Both the position numbers and the translations under genes were made by a program. From positions 1 to 64,000 of the forward strand of contig CAVQNH010000051.1 in NCBI GenBank assembly GCA_963713815.1: a stretch of 64,000 bases of DNA, in the 5' to 3' direction. The notes under the pieces were generated by a model. That model had not been told where the DNA came from and searched no databases. It was given only the letters and a program-made list of their open reading frames with translations. Positions 35,954 through 44,289 of the stretch are shown in pieces. Position 1 is the first letter of the stretch; each line of letters starts with the position of its first letter. This stretch comes from RYN-230 sp963713815 (GTDB taxonomy: Bacteria; Actinomycetota; Actinomycetes; Streptosporangiales; Streptosporangiaceae).

Positions 35954-37000
35954 TCATGATCAGTAAATTCCGCGGCATCACGCGTACCCATCCACGCGTC
36001 ACGGCGGCCGCCGCCGTCGCGCTCCTCGCACTCATCGCGGCGGGCTGCTCCTCGTCGCCGTCTCCGCGCCAGCTCAGGCCCGTCGTCCACCGCGAGCGCC
36101 AAGACCGCCAACGTGTCCAGCGTCGTCCTGCACGTCGGAGACCAGGCTGGCTCCGGTTCCCAGGCGCTGCTCACCGCGGCCGGCCTGCTCAGCAAGCTGC
36201 CGTTCAAGGTCGAATGGTCGGACTTCACGTCCGGCCCGCCGATGCTCCAGGCCATGGGGTCCGGCGCGGTCGACATCGGCAGCGTCGGCGACGCCCCGCC
36301 GGTGTTCGCCGCCGCGGGCGGGGAGAAGGTAGCCATCGTCGGCGCGGTGACGGCCGGGCCGAACGCCTCGGCGATCGTCGTGCCAGCCAACTCGCCGATC
36401 CACTCGGTCGCCCAGCTCAAGGGCAAGAAGATCGCGGTCGCGCAGGGCAGCTCGGCCGACTACCACCTGCTCACCGTGCTGAACAAGGCCCACCTGTCCG
36501 TGCACGACGTGAGCCTGGACTACCTCCAGCCCGCCGACGGCCTGGCCGCGCTGACGTCCGGCCACGTGGACGCCTGGGACATCTGGTCGCCGTACATCGA
36601 GCAGGTCGTGGGCCAGGACCACGCCCGCATCCTGGTCAACGGGACCGGGTACGGCGCGCCGTACTCGTTCGCGGTCGCGTCCCGCGCCGCGCTGGCCGAC
36701 CCGGCCAAGGCCGCGGCGATCCGCGACTACCTGAAGCTGCTCAACCAGGCCTACGTGTGGGGCGGCTCGCACGTGTCGGCGTGGGGGGCGGTCTGGGCCA
36801 AGGCCACCGGCCTGCCGGACGCCATCATGCAGAAGGCGGCCCAGGACGACGTGCGGACCCCGGTCCAGATCACCCCGGCCGTGGTCAGCGCCGAGCAGTC
36901 GGTGTCCAACGCGTTCACCACCTCCGGGCTGATCCCCGGCCACGTGGACTTCAAGAACTTCTCCGATTCGAGCTTCAACGACACGGTCGGGGGGTCTTGA
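35950..37000 (+). CDS. ssuA: Sulfonate-type ABC transporter substrate-binding lipoprotein (frameshifted)
   Basis: About 349 residues. A signal peptide with lipobox A-A-G-C (Cys about residue 33) is followed by a Ser/Thr-rich linker and a two-lobed periplasmic-binding fold: VSSVVLHVGDQAGSGSQALL, FTSGPPMLQAMGSGAVDIGS (the family's G-A-x-D-x-G motif), VAQLKGKKIAVAQGSSADYH and LTSGHVDAWDIWSPYIEQ. The signal peptide and mature part are in different frames; removing one C at 36069-36070 joins them through ASSGPSSTASAKTANV. The stop overlaps the ssuD ATG. Confidence 0.87.
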
Positions 37001-38193
37001 TGGCGCTCACGTTCCACTGGTTCCTGCCCACCACCGGCGACGGCCGCTCGATCATGGGCCGGGGGCACAGCCTGCCCCCGGCCGGGGCCGCGGGCGGCCC
37101 GGCCGGGCGGCCGGACGCCCCGCACATCCGGGGCGCGTCCGCGCAGGAGCGGCCGCCCGACATCGAGTACCTGGCCCAGGTGGCCCGCTCCGCGGAACAG
37201 CTGGGCTTCGAGGCGGTGCTGACCCCGACCGGTACCTGGTGCGAGGACGCGTGGCTGGTCACCGCCGCGCTGACCCGGGAGACCAGCCGCCTGAAGTTCC
37301 TGGTCGCGTTCCGGCCCGGGCTGACCTCGCCGACCCTGGCCGCCCAGATGGCCGCCACCTACCAGCGGCTGTCCGGCGGCCGGCTGCTGCTCAACGTGGT
37401 GACCGGGGGCCAGGCCGACGAGCAGCGCCGGTTCGGCGACTACCTGTCCCACGACGAGCGGTACGCCCGGACCGCGGAGTTCCTGGCCATCGTCCGGGGC
37501 GCGTGGACCGGCGAGCCGTTCGACTTCCACGGCGAGCACTACCAGGTGGACGGGGCGACCGTGCTCCGCCCGCCGGAGCCGGTGCCCGGCGTGTACTTCG
37601 GCGGCTCCTCCCCCGCGGCGGGCCGCGTGGCCGCCTCCTCCGCGGACGTCTACCTGACCTGGGGTGAGCCTCCCGCGCAGGTGGCGGAGAAGCTCACCTG
37701 GATCCGGGAGCTGGCCGCGGCGCAGGGCCGCACGCTGCGCTTCGGCATCCGCCTGCACGTCATCACCCGGGATACCGAGGCGGACGCGTGGACCGAGGCC
37801 AGCCGGCTGCTCGACTACATCGACCCCGCCGAGATCGCCAAGGCCCAGCAGGTCCTGGGGGCCAGCGAGTCGGTCGGCCAGGACCGGATGCGGGCCCTGC
37901 ACTCCGCCTACCGGCACGGCGGGTCCGCCCAGGACCTGGAGATCTACCCGAACCTGTGGTCCGGCGTCGGCCTGGTCCGCGGCGGGGCCGGGACCGCCCT
38001 GGTCGGCAGCCACGAGAAGGTGGCCGACCTCATCGAGGAGTACGCGTCGCTCGGCATCAGCGAGTTCATCCTGTCCGGCTACCCGCACCTGGAGGAGGCC
38101 TACTGGTTCGGTGAGGGCGTCCTGCCCGAGATCCGCCGGCGCGAGGCGGCCGCCTCCAACTCGGGGCGGCCCCACCTGCGCGCCAGTGCGTAG
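37000..38193 (+). CDS. ssuD: FMNH2-dependent alkanesulfonate monooxygenase
   Basis: 397 residues; bacterial-luciferase-like TIM barrel that cleaves C-S bonds of alkanesulfonates, releasing sulfite and an aldehyde, with FMNH2 supplied by SsuE. Family features: FHWFLPTTGDGRSIMG at the start, DIEYLAQVARSAEQLGFEAV, TPTGTWCEDAWLVTAAL, RLLLNVVTGGQADEQRRFGD, LSHDERYARTAEFLAIVRGA, VYFGGSSPAAGRVAASSADV and FILSGYPHLEEAYWFGEGVL near the end. Length matches SsuD (about 380). The ATG overlaps the ssuA stop (TGATG). Confidence 0.92.
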   Translation: MALTFHWFLPTTGDGRSIMGRGHSLPPAGAAGGPAGRPDAPHIRGASAQERPPDIEYLAQVARSAEQLGFEAVLTPTGTWCEDAWLVTAALTRETSRLKFLVAFRPGLTSPTLAAQMAATYQRLSGGRLLLNVVTGGQADEQRRFGDYLSHDERYARTAEFLAIVRGAWTGEPFDFHGEHYQVDGATVLRPPEPVPGVYFGGSSPAAGRVAASSADVYLTWGEPPAQVAEKLTWIRELAAAQGRTLRFGIRLHVITRDTEADAWTEASRLLDYIDPAEIAKAQQVLGASESVGQDRMRALHSAYRHGGSAQDLEIYPNLWSGVGLVRGGAGTALVGSHEKVADLIEEYASLGISEFILSGYPHLEEAYWFGEGVLPEIRRREAAASNSGRPHLRASA

Positions 38194-38199
38194 AGCGCC

Positions 38200-38262
38200 C
38201 GTGCCTGAGGAGACCGTGCCTGAGGAGACCCGTGCCTGAAGAGACCCGCACTGAAGAGACCA
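38200..38262 (+). repeat. Short tandem repeat in the ssuD-ssuE spacer
   Basis: Three to four imperfect copies of GTGCCTGAGGAGACC (period 15-16) fill most of the 103-base spacer. Each carries a GAGGAGA Shine-Dalgarno-like core. The real ssuE ribosome-binding site, GAGGAGG at 38286-38292, follows them. Confidence 0.6.
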
Positions 38263-38296
38263 GGGCCCACACCGTGATCGCCCCCGAGGAGGACTG

Positions 38297-38842
38297 TTGA
38301 GCTTCGTCGTACTGGTGGCCAACCCCCGGCCCCAATCCAGAACCCTGCAGATCGCGCGGCTGGCCGCGGACGCGGTCAGCCGCGCCGCGGCGCTGCCCGG
38401 CGGACACCAGGTCATCGACCTGTCCACGCTGGCCAGGCGGCTGCTGCTGGATGAGCCGTCGCCGGCGGTCGAGGACGCACTGGAGCAGGTCAGGGAGGCG
38501 GACCTGCTGCTCGTGGCCAGCCCCACCTACAAGGGCACCTACACCGGGCTGCTGAAGGTCTTCCTGGACCGGCTGGACTACCAGGCGCTGTCCTCGGTCA
38601 TCGCCCTGCCCATGCTGGTCATGCGGGTCCCGAACCACGCGCTCGCGGTCGACCTGCATCTGCGCCCGCTGCTGCTGGAGCTGGGCGCCGCCACTCCCGC
38701 CCCGGGCCTGGCCTTCCTCGAACCGGACCTGGCCGAGCCCGGCCCGGTGCTGGATTCGTGGGCCGCCCGGGTGGCCGCGGCCCTCGGCCGCTGCGCCGCG
38801 CTGGCCGCCGCGGACGGCCCGGCCGCGGTCCTGGCCACCTGA
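38297..38842 (+). CDS. ssuE: NADPH-dependent FMN reductase
   Basis: 181 residues, flavodoxin-like fold. TTG start at 38297 directly after GAGGAGG. The phosphate-binding loop is VANPRPQSRTLQIA; the flavin-binding strand is LLLVASPTYKGTYTGLLKVF followed by LDRLDYQALSS (P-x-Y-x-G-x-x-x-G-x-x-K motif). It provides FMNH2 to SsuD and perhaps to the second monooxygenase downstream. Length matches SsuE (about 190). Confidence 0.88.
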   Translation: MSFVVLVANPRPQSRTLQIARLAADAVSRAAALPGGHQVIDLSTLARRLLLDEPSPAVEDALEQVREADLLLVASPTYKGTYTGLLKVFLDRLDYQALSSVIALPMLVMRVPNHALAVDLHLRPLLLELGAATPAPGLAFLEPDLAEPGPVLDSWAARVAAALGRCAALAAADGPAAVLAT

Positions 38843-38871
38843 CACCGGACGACCACGAAGGAGGCCGCGAT

Positions 38872-40233
38872 ATGAGCAGCCCGCAGCGGCAGCTGCACTT
38901 CAACGCGTTCCTGATGAGTTCCGGGCACCACGAGGCCGCGTGGCGGCTGCCGGAGAGCAACCCGTTCGCCAACACCGACCTCGGCCACTGGCGTGACCTG
39001 GCCCAGATCGCCGAGCGGGGCACGTTCGACTCGCTGTTCCTGGCCGACGGGCCGGCGGTGCGGGCCAACCCGGAGTTCCGCCCGGCCGGCGCGCTGGAGC
39101 CGACGATCCTGCTCACCGCGCTGGCCGCGGCGACCAGCCACATCGGGCTCATCGCCACCGCGTCAACCACCTACAACGAGCCGTACAACCTGGCCCGGCG
39201 GTTCGCGTCCCTCGATCACGTCAGCGGCGGGCGGGCCGGGTGGAACATCGTGACCACGGCCGACACGGCCTCCGCGCAGAACTTCGGCCTGGATGACCGG
39301 CCGGGTCACCAGGAGCGGTACGCGCGGGCCGCCGAGTTCGTGGACGTGTCGGTCGGGCTCTGGGACAGCTGGGAGGACGGCGCCGAACTCGGCGACAAGG
39401 CGGCTGGCATCTACGCCGACGTGGCCCGGATCCACCGGGTGGACTACGAGGGCAGCTACTTCCGGGTCCGCGGCCCGCTGAACGTGCCCCGCTCGCCGCA
39501 GGGCCGCCCGCTGCTCGTGCAGGCCGGGTCGTCGCAGGACGGCCGGGAGTTCGCGGCCCGCTACGCCGAGGCGATCTTCACCGCGCAGCAGACCCTGGCT
39601 GACGGCCAGGAGTTCTACGCGGACATGAAGCGGCGGGCCCGCAGGCTCGGCCGGGACCCCGGGCAGCTGAAGATCCTGCCGGGCATCGTGCCGGTGATCG
39701 GCTCGACCGAGGCCGAAGCCCGCGCGCTCAGCGACGAGCTGGAAGAGCTGATCACCCCGGCCTACGGCCTGGCCCAGCTGGCCAAGACGCTGGAGGTACC
39801 GCCGGGCCTGCTGGAGCTGGACCGGCCGCTGCCCGCCGAGGTGTTCGGCCGGCCGCTGGTCGAGGGGGCGCAGAGCCGCGCGCAGCTGATCACCGACCTG
39901 GCCCGGCGGGAGAACCTCACCGTCCGCCAGCTGATCGGCCGGCTCGGCGGCGGCCGCGGGCACCGTACCTTCTCCGGCACCCCGGAGCAGGTCGCGGACA
40001 CCATCCAGGACTGGTTCGACGGGGGCGCCGCGGACGGCTTCAACGTGATGCCCGCCGCACTGCCCTCCGGCCTCCAGGCCTTTGCCGACCATGTGATCCC
40101 GATCTTCCGGCGGCGCGGGCTGTTCCGCACCGAGTACACCGGCCAGACCCTGCGGGAGCACTACGGGCTCCCCCGGCCGGGCAGCCAGTTCACCGCGACC
40201 CGGCCCCGCGGCGTGCCGGAACCAGTCGCCTGA
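38872..40233 (+). CDS. NtaA/SnaA/DszA-family FMN-dependent monooxygenase
   Basis: 453 residues from ATG 38872, with AAGGAGG at 38858-38864. Luciferase-like flavin monooxygenase of the family that includes nitrilotriacetate monooxygenase and the dibenzothiophene-sulfone monooxygenase DszA. Motifs: HFNAFLMSSGHHEAAWRLPE, FDSLFLADGPAV, EPTILLTALAAATSHIGLIA, YNLARRFASLDHVSGGRAGW-NIVTT, NFGLDD, and PLLVQAGSSQDGREFAARYA. As the sixth gene of a sulfonate operon it probably attacks a second class of organosulfur compound (sulfone or aryl sulfonate); this is inferred from position. Confidence 0.87.
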   Translation: MSSPQRQLHFNAFLMSSGHHEAAWRLPESNPFANTDLGHWRDLAQIAERGTFDSLFLADGPAVRANPEFRPAGALEPTILLTALAAATSHIGLIATASTTYNEPYNLARRFASLDHVSGGRAGWNIVTTADTASAQNFGLDDRPGHQERYARAAEFVDVSVGLWDSWEDGAELGDKAAGIYADVARIHRVDYEGSYFRVRGPLNVPRSPQGRPLLVQAGSSQDGREFAARYAEAIFTAQQTLADGQEFYADMKRRARRLGRDPGQLKILPGIVPVIGSTEAEARALSDELEELITPAYGLAQLAKTLEVPPGLLELDRPLPAEVFGRPLVEGAQSRAQLITDLARRENLTVRQLIGRLGGGRGHRTFSGTPEQVADTIQDWFDGGAADGFNVMPAALPSGLQAFADHVIPIFRRRGLFRTEYTGQTLREHYGLPRPGSQFTATRPRGVPEPVA

Positions 40234-40327
40234 CCACGGTCCGGCGGGCCGCACCGGGCCCGCCGGACCACCGAACCCCCCGCTGCCGGGCCGTCACGGC
40301 CGCGGCCGCTAGCCGAAGGCAGGTCCT

Positions 40328-40939
40328 GTGACCGCTCCCCCACCCGCCGCCCTCCGCTCCCTGTCCGCCCGCGCCGTGTCCTCCTGTGCTGTGCCCGCCC
40401 CTGACCTGCCCGCCGGTGGCGTGCCTGCCCCTGGTGGCGCGCGCTGCCTGCCCAACGTGGACGCGGCGGTCTTCCGCCAGGCCCTGGCCCGCCATCCCGC
40501 GGGCGTGGCCATCGTGACCCTGCGCGGGCCGGCCGGCCTGACGGTGACGTCGTTCAGCTCGGCCAGCCTGGACCCGCCGCTGGTGTCCTTCTACATCGGG
40601 CACGGGTCGTCGAACTGGCCCGCGGTCCGGGCGGCGGAGTACTTCGCGGTCAACCTGATGGATCACGGCCAGGAGGCGGTGGCGGCCAGGTTCGCCCGCA
40701 AGGGGGCGGACCGGTTCGGGCCGGAGACCCGGTGGGGCCCGGGACCCGGGGACCTGCCCCTGCTGGCCGGCGCCACCACCCACCTGATCTGCGCCACCCA
40801 CGCGATGCTGACCGTGGGTGATCACGAGCTCGTGGTGGGCCGGGTCGAGCACGCCATCATCGGCTCCGGGGAGCCGCCGCTGCTGCACCATCAGGGGCGG
40901 TTCACCCGCCCGGAACCCGGGATCCACGATGACCACTAG
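40328..40939 (+). CDS. Flavin reductase domain protein (HpaC/DIM6 type)
   Basis: 203 residues, GTG start. After a 45-residue low-complexity extension comes a split-barrel flavin reductase: FRQALARHPAGVAIVTLRGP, LTVTSFSSASLDPPLVSFYI (the T-S-F-x-S-x-S-L-x-P-P motif), YFAVNLMDHGQEAVAARFA, and a C-terminal DHELVVGRVEHAIIG. It probably supplies reduced FMN to the DszA/NtaA-like enzyme, as in two-component systems of that family. Its last 11 bases overlap the next gene. Confidence 0.85.
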   Translation: MTAPPPAALRSLSARAVSSCAVPAPDLPAGGVPAPGGARCLPNVDAAVFRQALARHPAGVAIVTLRGPAGLTVTSFSSASLDPPLVSFYIGHGSSNWPAVRAAEYFAVNLMDHGQEAVAARFARKGADRFGPETRWGPGPGDLPLLAGATTHLICATHAMLTVGDHELVVGRVEHAIIGSGEPPLLHHQGRFTRPEPGIHDDH

Positions 40940-42437
40940 CCCGCAGAGCCTGCCGCCAGGCCCCGGACTGGCGCCGGGACGGGGGCCGGTGATCGCGATC
41001 ATCGGCGGCGGCGCCAGCGGCACGCTGGCCGCCATCCACCTGCTCCGCGCGGCCGCCGCGCGGCAGTACCCGCTGCGGATCGTGCTGATCGACCGGCTGG
41101 GGCGGCACGGGCTGGGCGAGGCCTATTCGACGGCGAACCCGGCGCACTTGCTGAACGCGCTCACGGCCCGGATGAGCGCGGTGGCCGGTGACCCGGCCCA
41201 CCTGCTCCGCTGGGCCGACGCGGCCGGGCTGGGCGGCCGGGAGTTCCTGCCCAGGCCGGCGTTCGGCCGCTATCTCCAGGACACGCTGGCCGACGCGCAG
41301 CGCCGGGCCGCGCCGCTGTCCCGGCTCAGCCCGGTCACCTCGGACGTCCTCGGCATCCGGCCGGGCGCCGGAGGCCGCCCGCTGCGGCTGCTGCTGGCGG
41401 ACGGCACCACCCTCGAGGCCGACGCGGCGATCCTGGCCACCGGGAACCCGCCGCCCTCGCCGCCGGTGCCGTTCCCGGACAGCCCCTGGTGCATCGCGAA
41501 CCCGTGGGCCCCCGGTGCGCTGGACGCGGTCCGGGACGGCCGTCCGGTGGTCATCCTGGGCACCGGGCTGACCATGCTGGACGTGGCCATGGCGGTGACC
41601 GCCGATCCGCGGACCACGGTCCGGGCGGTGTCCCGGCACGGGATGCTCCCTCAGGTGCACCGGGGCTACGGCGGCCCGGCCGACGCCGTCTGGCTGCCCG
41701 TCCTGTCCGACACGGGCGCCCCGGTCCGGCTGCCGGAACTCGTCTGGCAGGTGCGGTCGGCCATGGCCAGCCGGCCCAACCACTGGCAGGACGTGGTCGA
41801 CGCGGTGCGGCCGCACGTGCCCAGCCTCTGGCGCAGGCTGCCGGACCGGGACAAGCGCCTGTTCCTGCGCCACGTGGCCCGCTACTGGGAGGTGCACCGG
41901 CACCGCATGCCGCCCGCGACGGCCCAGCGGATCACCGAGCTCCGCTGCACCGGGCGGCTGTCGGTGCTGCGCGGCCGGGTCACCGGGATCGCCGAGGTCG
42001 ATGACGGCCCGGCGGCGGCCCTCGCGGGCGGTGCCGCGGGGACGGCCCCGGCCGCCCCAGGGCAGCCGCCGGGACGGCTGCGCATCCGGCTGGAGCAGGA
42101 CGGGTCCGTCACGGACCTGGCCGCGGGCTGGCTGATCAACGCAACCGGGCCGGGCACCGACCTCACCCGGACGTCCGATCCTCTGCTGCGCGACCTGGTC
42201 GGCCAGGGCCTGGCCCGGCCGGACCCGCTCCGGCTCGGCCTGGACGCGGGCCTGGACGGCGCGGTGCTGGACGCGGCGGGGACGGCGAGCGCCACCCTGT
42301 TCACGCTCGGCCCGACGCTGCGCGGGGTCCGCTATGAGACGACCGCGATCCCGGAGATCCGGGACCAGGCGGCAGCCCTGGCCGGGCTGCTGACCGCGGC
42401 GCCCTGGGCCCGCGAGCACCCGGGCAGCGCCGCCTAA
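40929..42437 (+). CDS. FAD/NAD(P)-binding protein (NAD_binding_9 family)
   Basis: 502 residues from ATG 40929. N-terminal dinucleotide fold with IAIIGGGASGTLAAIHLLRA, then IDRLGRHGLGEAYSTANPAH-LLNALTARMSA, the family's 'G-x-A-Y-x-T-x-x-x-x-H-L-L-N' motif. A second nucleotide site is VVILGTGLTMLDVAMAV, and LINATGPGTDL lies near residue 400. These proteins resemble flavin monooxygenases, but their reaction is generally unknown. Here it is translationally coupled to the flavin reductase in the organosulfur operon, suggesting a redox step in the same pathway. Confidence 0.82.
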   Translation: MTTSPQSLPPGPGLAPGRGPVIAIIGGGASGTLAAIHLLRAAAARQYPLRIVLIDRLGRHGLGEAYSTANPAHLLNALTARMSAVAGDPAHLLRWADAAGLGGREFLPRPAFGRYLQDTLADAQRRAAPLSRLSPVTSDVLGIRPGAGGRPLRLLLADGTTLEADAAILATGNPPPSPPVPFPDSPWCIANPWAPGALDAVRDGRPVVILGTGLTMLDVAMAVTADPRTTVRAVSRHGMLPQVHRGYGGPADAVWLPVLSDTGAPVRLPELVWQVRSAMASRPNHWQDVVDAVRPHVPSLWRRLPDRDKRLFLRHVARYWEVHRHRMPPATAQRITELRCTGRLSVLRGRVTGIAEVDDGPAAALAGGAAGTAPAAPGQPPGRLRIRLEQDGSVTDLAAGWLINATGPGTDLTRTSDPLLRDLVGQGLARPDPLRLGLDAGLDGAVLDAAGTASATLFTLGPTLRGVRYETTAIPEIRDQAAALAGLLTAAPWAREHPGSAA

Positions 42438-42477
42438 ATCAATCGGCGGCCCGCGCGAAGCCCCCTAGAGTGACGGC

Positions 42478-43338
42478 ATGACGATCCCCGCGGCCGGTGC
42501 CGGTCAGACCAGTGCAGCCCAGATGCAGGCCGAGCGGGCGCGGGCCTTCCGCGCCCTCCACGAGGGGCCCGGCCCGCTGCTGCTCCCTAATCCGTGGGAC
42601 GCCGGGTCGGCCCGGCTGCTGGCCTCGCTGGGCTTCGCCGCGCTGGCCACGACGAGCGGCGGCTTCGCGGCCACGCTGGGGCGCCTGGACGGGGGGGTCA
42701 CCCGGGACGAGGCGCTCGGGCACGCCGCCGCCATCGTCGCGGCGACCCCCCTGCCGGTCTCGGCCGACCTGGAGAACGCCTTCGCTGACGAGCCGGCCGG
42801 GGTGGCCGAGACGATCGGGCTGGCCGCCGCGACCGGGCTGGCCGGCTGCTCGGTCGAGGACTTCACCCGCCGCCCCGGCGAGCCCATCTACGACCTGGGG
42901 CTGGCCCGCGAGCGGGTGGCCGCGGCCGCGTCGGCGGCCAAGGCGGCCCCCGGGCCGCTGGTGCTCACCGCCCGCGCCGAGAACTACCTGCACGGCCGGC
43001 CGGACCTGGCCGACACCATCCGCCGCCTGCAGGCCTACCAGGAGGCGGGCGCGGATGTGCTGTACGCACCCGGGCTGACCAGCCTGGCCGACATCCGGGC
43101 CGTCGTCAGCTCGGTGGACCGGCCGGTGAACGTGCTCGCCTTCCCGGGCACCCCGGCCGTGCCGCAGCTGGCCGCGGCGGGCGTGCGGCGGATCTCGGTA
43201 GGGTCGGCATTCTCCAACGCCGCCCTCGGCGCGCTGGTCTCCGCCGCCCGTGAACTGCGCGACGAGGGCACATACGGCTTCCTGGACCTGGCCGCCACCG
43301 GCCGCGCGCAGGCCTCCGACGCCTTCCGCGCTCAATAG
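42478..43338 (+). CDS. Isocitrate lyase/PEP mutase family protein
   Basis: 286 residues, TIM-barrel lyase of the phosphoenolpyruvate mutase/2-methylisocitrate lyase superfamily. Motifs: LLLPNPWDAGSARLLASLGF, LATTSGGFAATLG, LPVSADLENAFADEP (metal Asp/Glu), GCSVEDF (E-D, with Ser-Val in place of the usual K-x-C-G-H loop), LVLTARAENYLHG and YAPGLTSLADIRAVV. The variant active loop shows it is neither isocitrate lyase nor a classic PEP mutase; carboxyvinyl-phosphonate or oxaloacetate-hydrolase-like activity is possible. It lies 40 bases past the FAD/NAD(P) gene and may be the last gene of the operon. Confidence 0.82.
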   Translation: MTIPAAGAGQTSAAQMQAERARAFRALHEGPGPLLLPNPWDAGSARLLASLGFAALATTSGGFAATLGRLDGGVTRDEALGHAAAIVAATPLPVSADLENAFADEPAGVAETIGLAAATGLAGCSVEDFTRRPGEPIYDLGLARERVAAAASAAKAAPGPLVLTARAENYLHGRPDLADTIRRLQAYQEAGADVLYAPGLTSLADIRAVVSSVDRPVNVLAFPGTPAVPQLAAAGVRRISVGSAFSNAALGALVSAARELRDEGTYGFLDLAATGRAQASDAFRAQ

Positions 43339-43364
43339 CTCCCGGTACGGCGGCCCGGTGCGGG

Positions 43365-44234
43365 TCAGCCGTCCAGGCTGAGGACCATGGTGGGGCGCTC
43401 GATGACGTGGTCCTCGCGCAGCGGCCGGACCGCCGTGCCGATGGCGAAGAATTCCGTGGTGTGCGAGCCCCAGGTGTGGCTGTGCTGGCGCAGCTGCACC
43501 CCGACGATGCCCTCGGCGTGGAGCTCTTCCGCTTCCGCCTGCATCCGGCTCATGGCCAGCTCACGCGCGTCGTAGAGGGCCTGGGTGAACTGCTCAAGCT
43601 CCACGTTCCGGCCAATGTTGCCGATCTTCCCGCTCATCCGCTGGTGCGCGATGTGGTACACGCACGAGCCCATCGTCATGCCGAGCGGCGCGTACCCGGC
43701 CCGGATCAGCGTCCAGAAGTCCTGCCCGGACAGGTCCGAGGTGAACGGCTGCCGCTTGTTGTTGCGCCAGTCGGAGACGCCGCCGCCGCCCGCGCCCGGC
43801 TCGGCCTTGACCGCGGTGCCGACCGCGATGAACTCGGCGATGTCGTTGCCGAATTCCTTCATCTCCACGTCCAGCCGGACCCCGACGATGCCATCCGCGC
43901 CGAGCGCGTCCGCCTCCGCTTCCATCCGGGTCATGGCCAGCTCCCGGGCGTGGTACATGGCCTGGGACAGCACGTCGAGTTCCTGGTTCTTCCCCCAGCG
44001 CCCGACCTGCAGCCCCACGTGGTAGATCGAACTGCCCAGCACCAGGCCCAGCGGGCGGAACCCCACCTCGCGGACCAGCAGGAACTCGTTCACCGACAGG
44101 TCAGAGGTAAACAGGCCGCCCGGGCGTCCCGGGCGGAGCTCGGCCAGGCGGCGCAGGGCATCCTGCGGGACGCCCTCCACTCTCAGCTCAGCGCTCTGCT
44201 TCTCGCTCAGCTCGGAGCTCTGCTGGTCGGTCAT
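43365..44234 (-). CDS. Two-domain YbjQ (DUF74)-type protein
   Basis: 289 residues carrying two YbjQ-like domains in tandem. Domain 1 (about 40-145) has EFLLVREVGFRPLGLVLGSS, LSQAMYHARELAMTRMEAEA, ALGADGIVGVRLDVEM and EFIAVGTAVK. Domain 2 (about 165-285) repeats the pattern with LIRAGYAPLGMTMGSCVYHI, FTQALYDARELAMSRMQAEA, HAEGIVGVQLRQHSHTWG and EFFAIGTAVR. Both halves are preceded by F-T-S-D-L-S-(V/G). YbjQ proteins form pentamers and have been called putative heavy-metal binders, without firm function. It lies downstream of a second such gene on the same strand. Confidence 0.8.
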   Translation of the reverse strand: MTDQQSSELSEKQSAELRVEGVPQDALRRLAELRPGRPGGLFTSDLSVNEFLLVREVGFRPLGLVLGSSIYHVGLQVGRWGKNQELDVLSQAMYHARELAMTRMEAEADALGADGIVGVRLDVEMKEFGNDIAEFIAVGTAVKAEPGAGGGGVSDWRNNKRQPFTSDLSGQDFWTLIRAGYAPLGMTMGSCVYHIAHQRMSGKIGNIGRNVELEQFTQALYDARELAMSRMQAEAEELHAEGIVGVQLRQHSHTWGSHTTEFFAIGTAVRPLREDHVIERPTMVLSLDG

Positions 44235-44289
44235 CGTTTCCCCTCACCCTGCTCATGCTGCCAGTCCGGCCGGATACTGCCCGTCAGCG

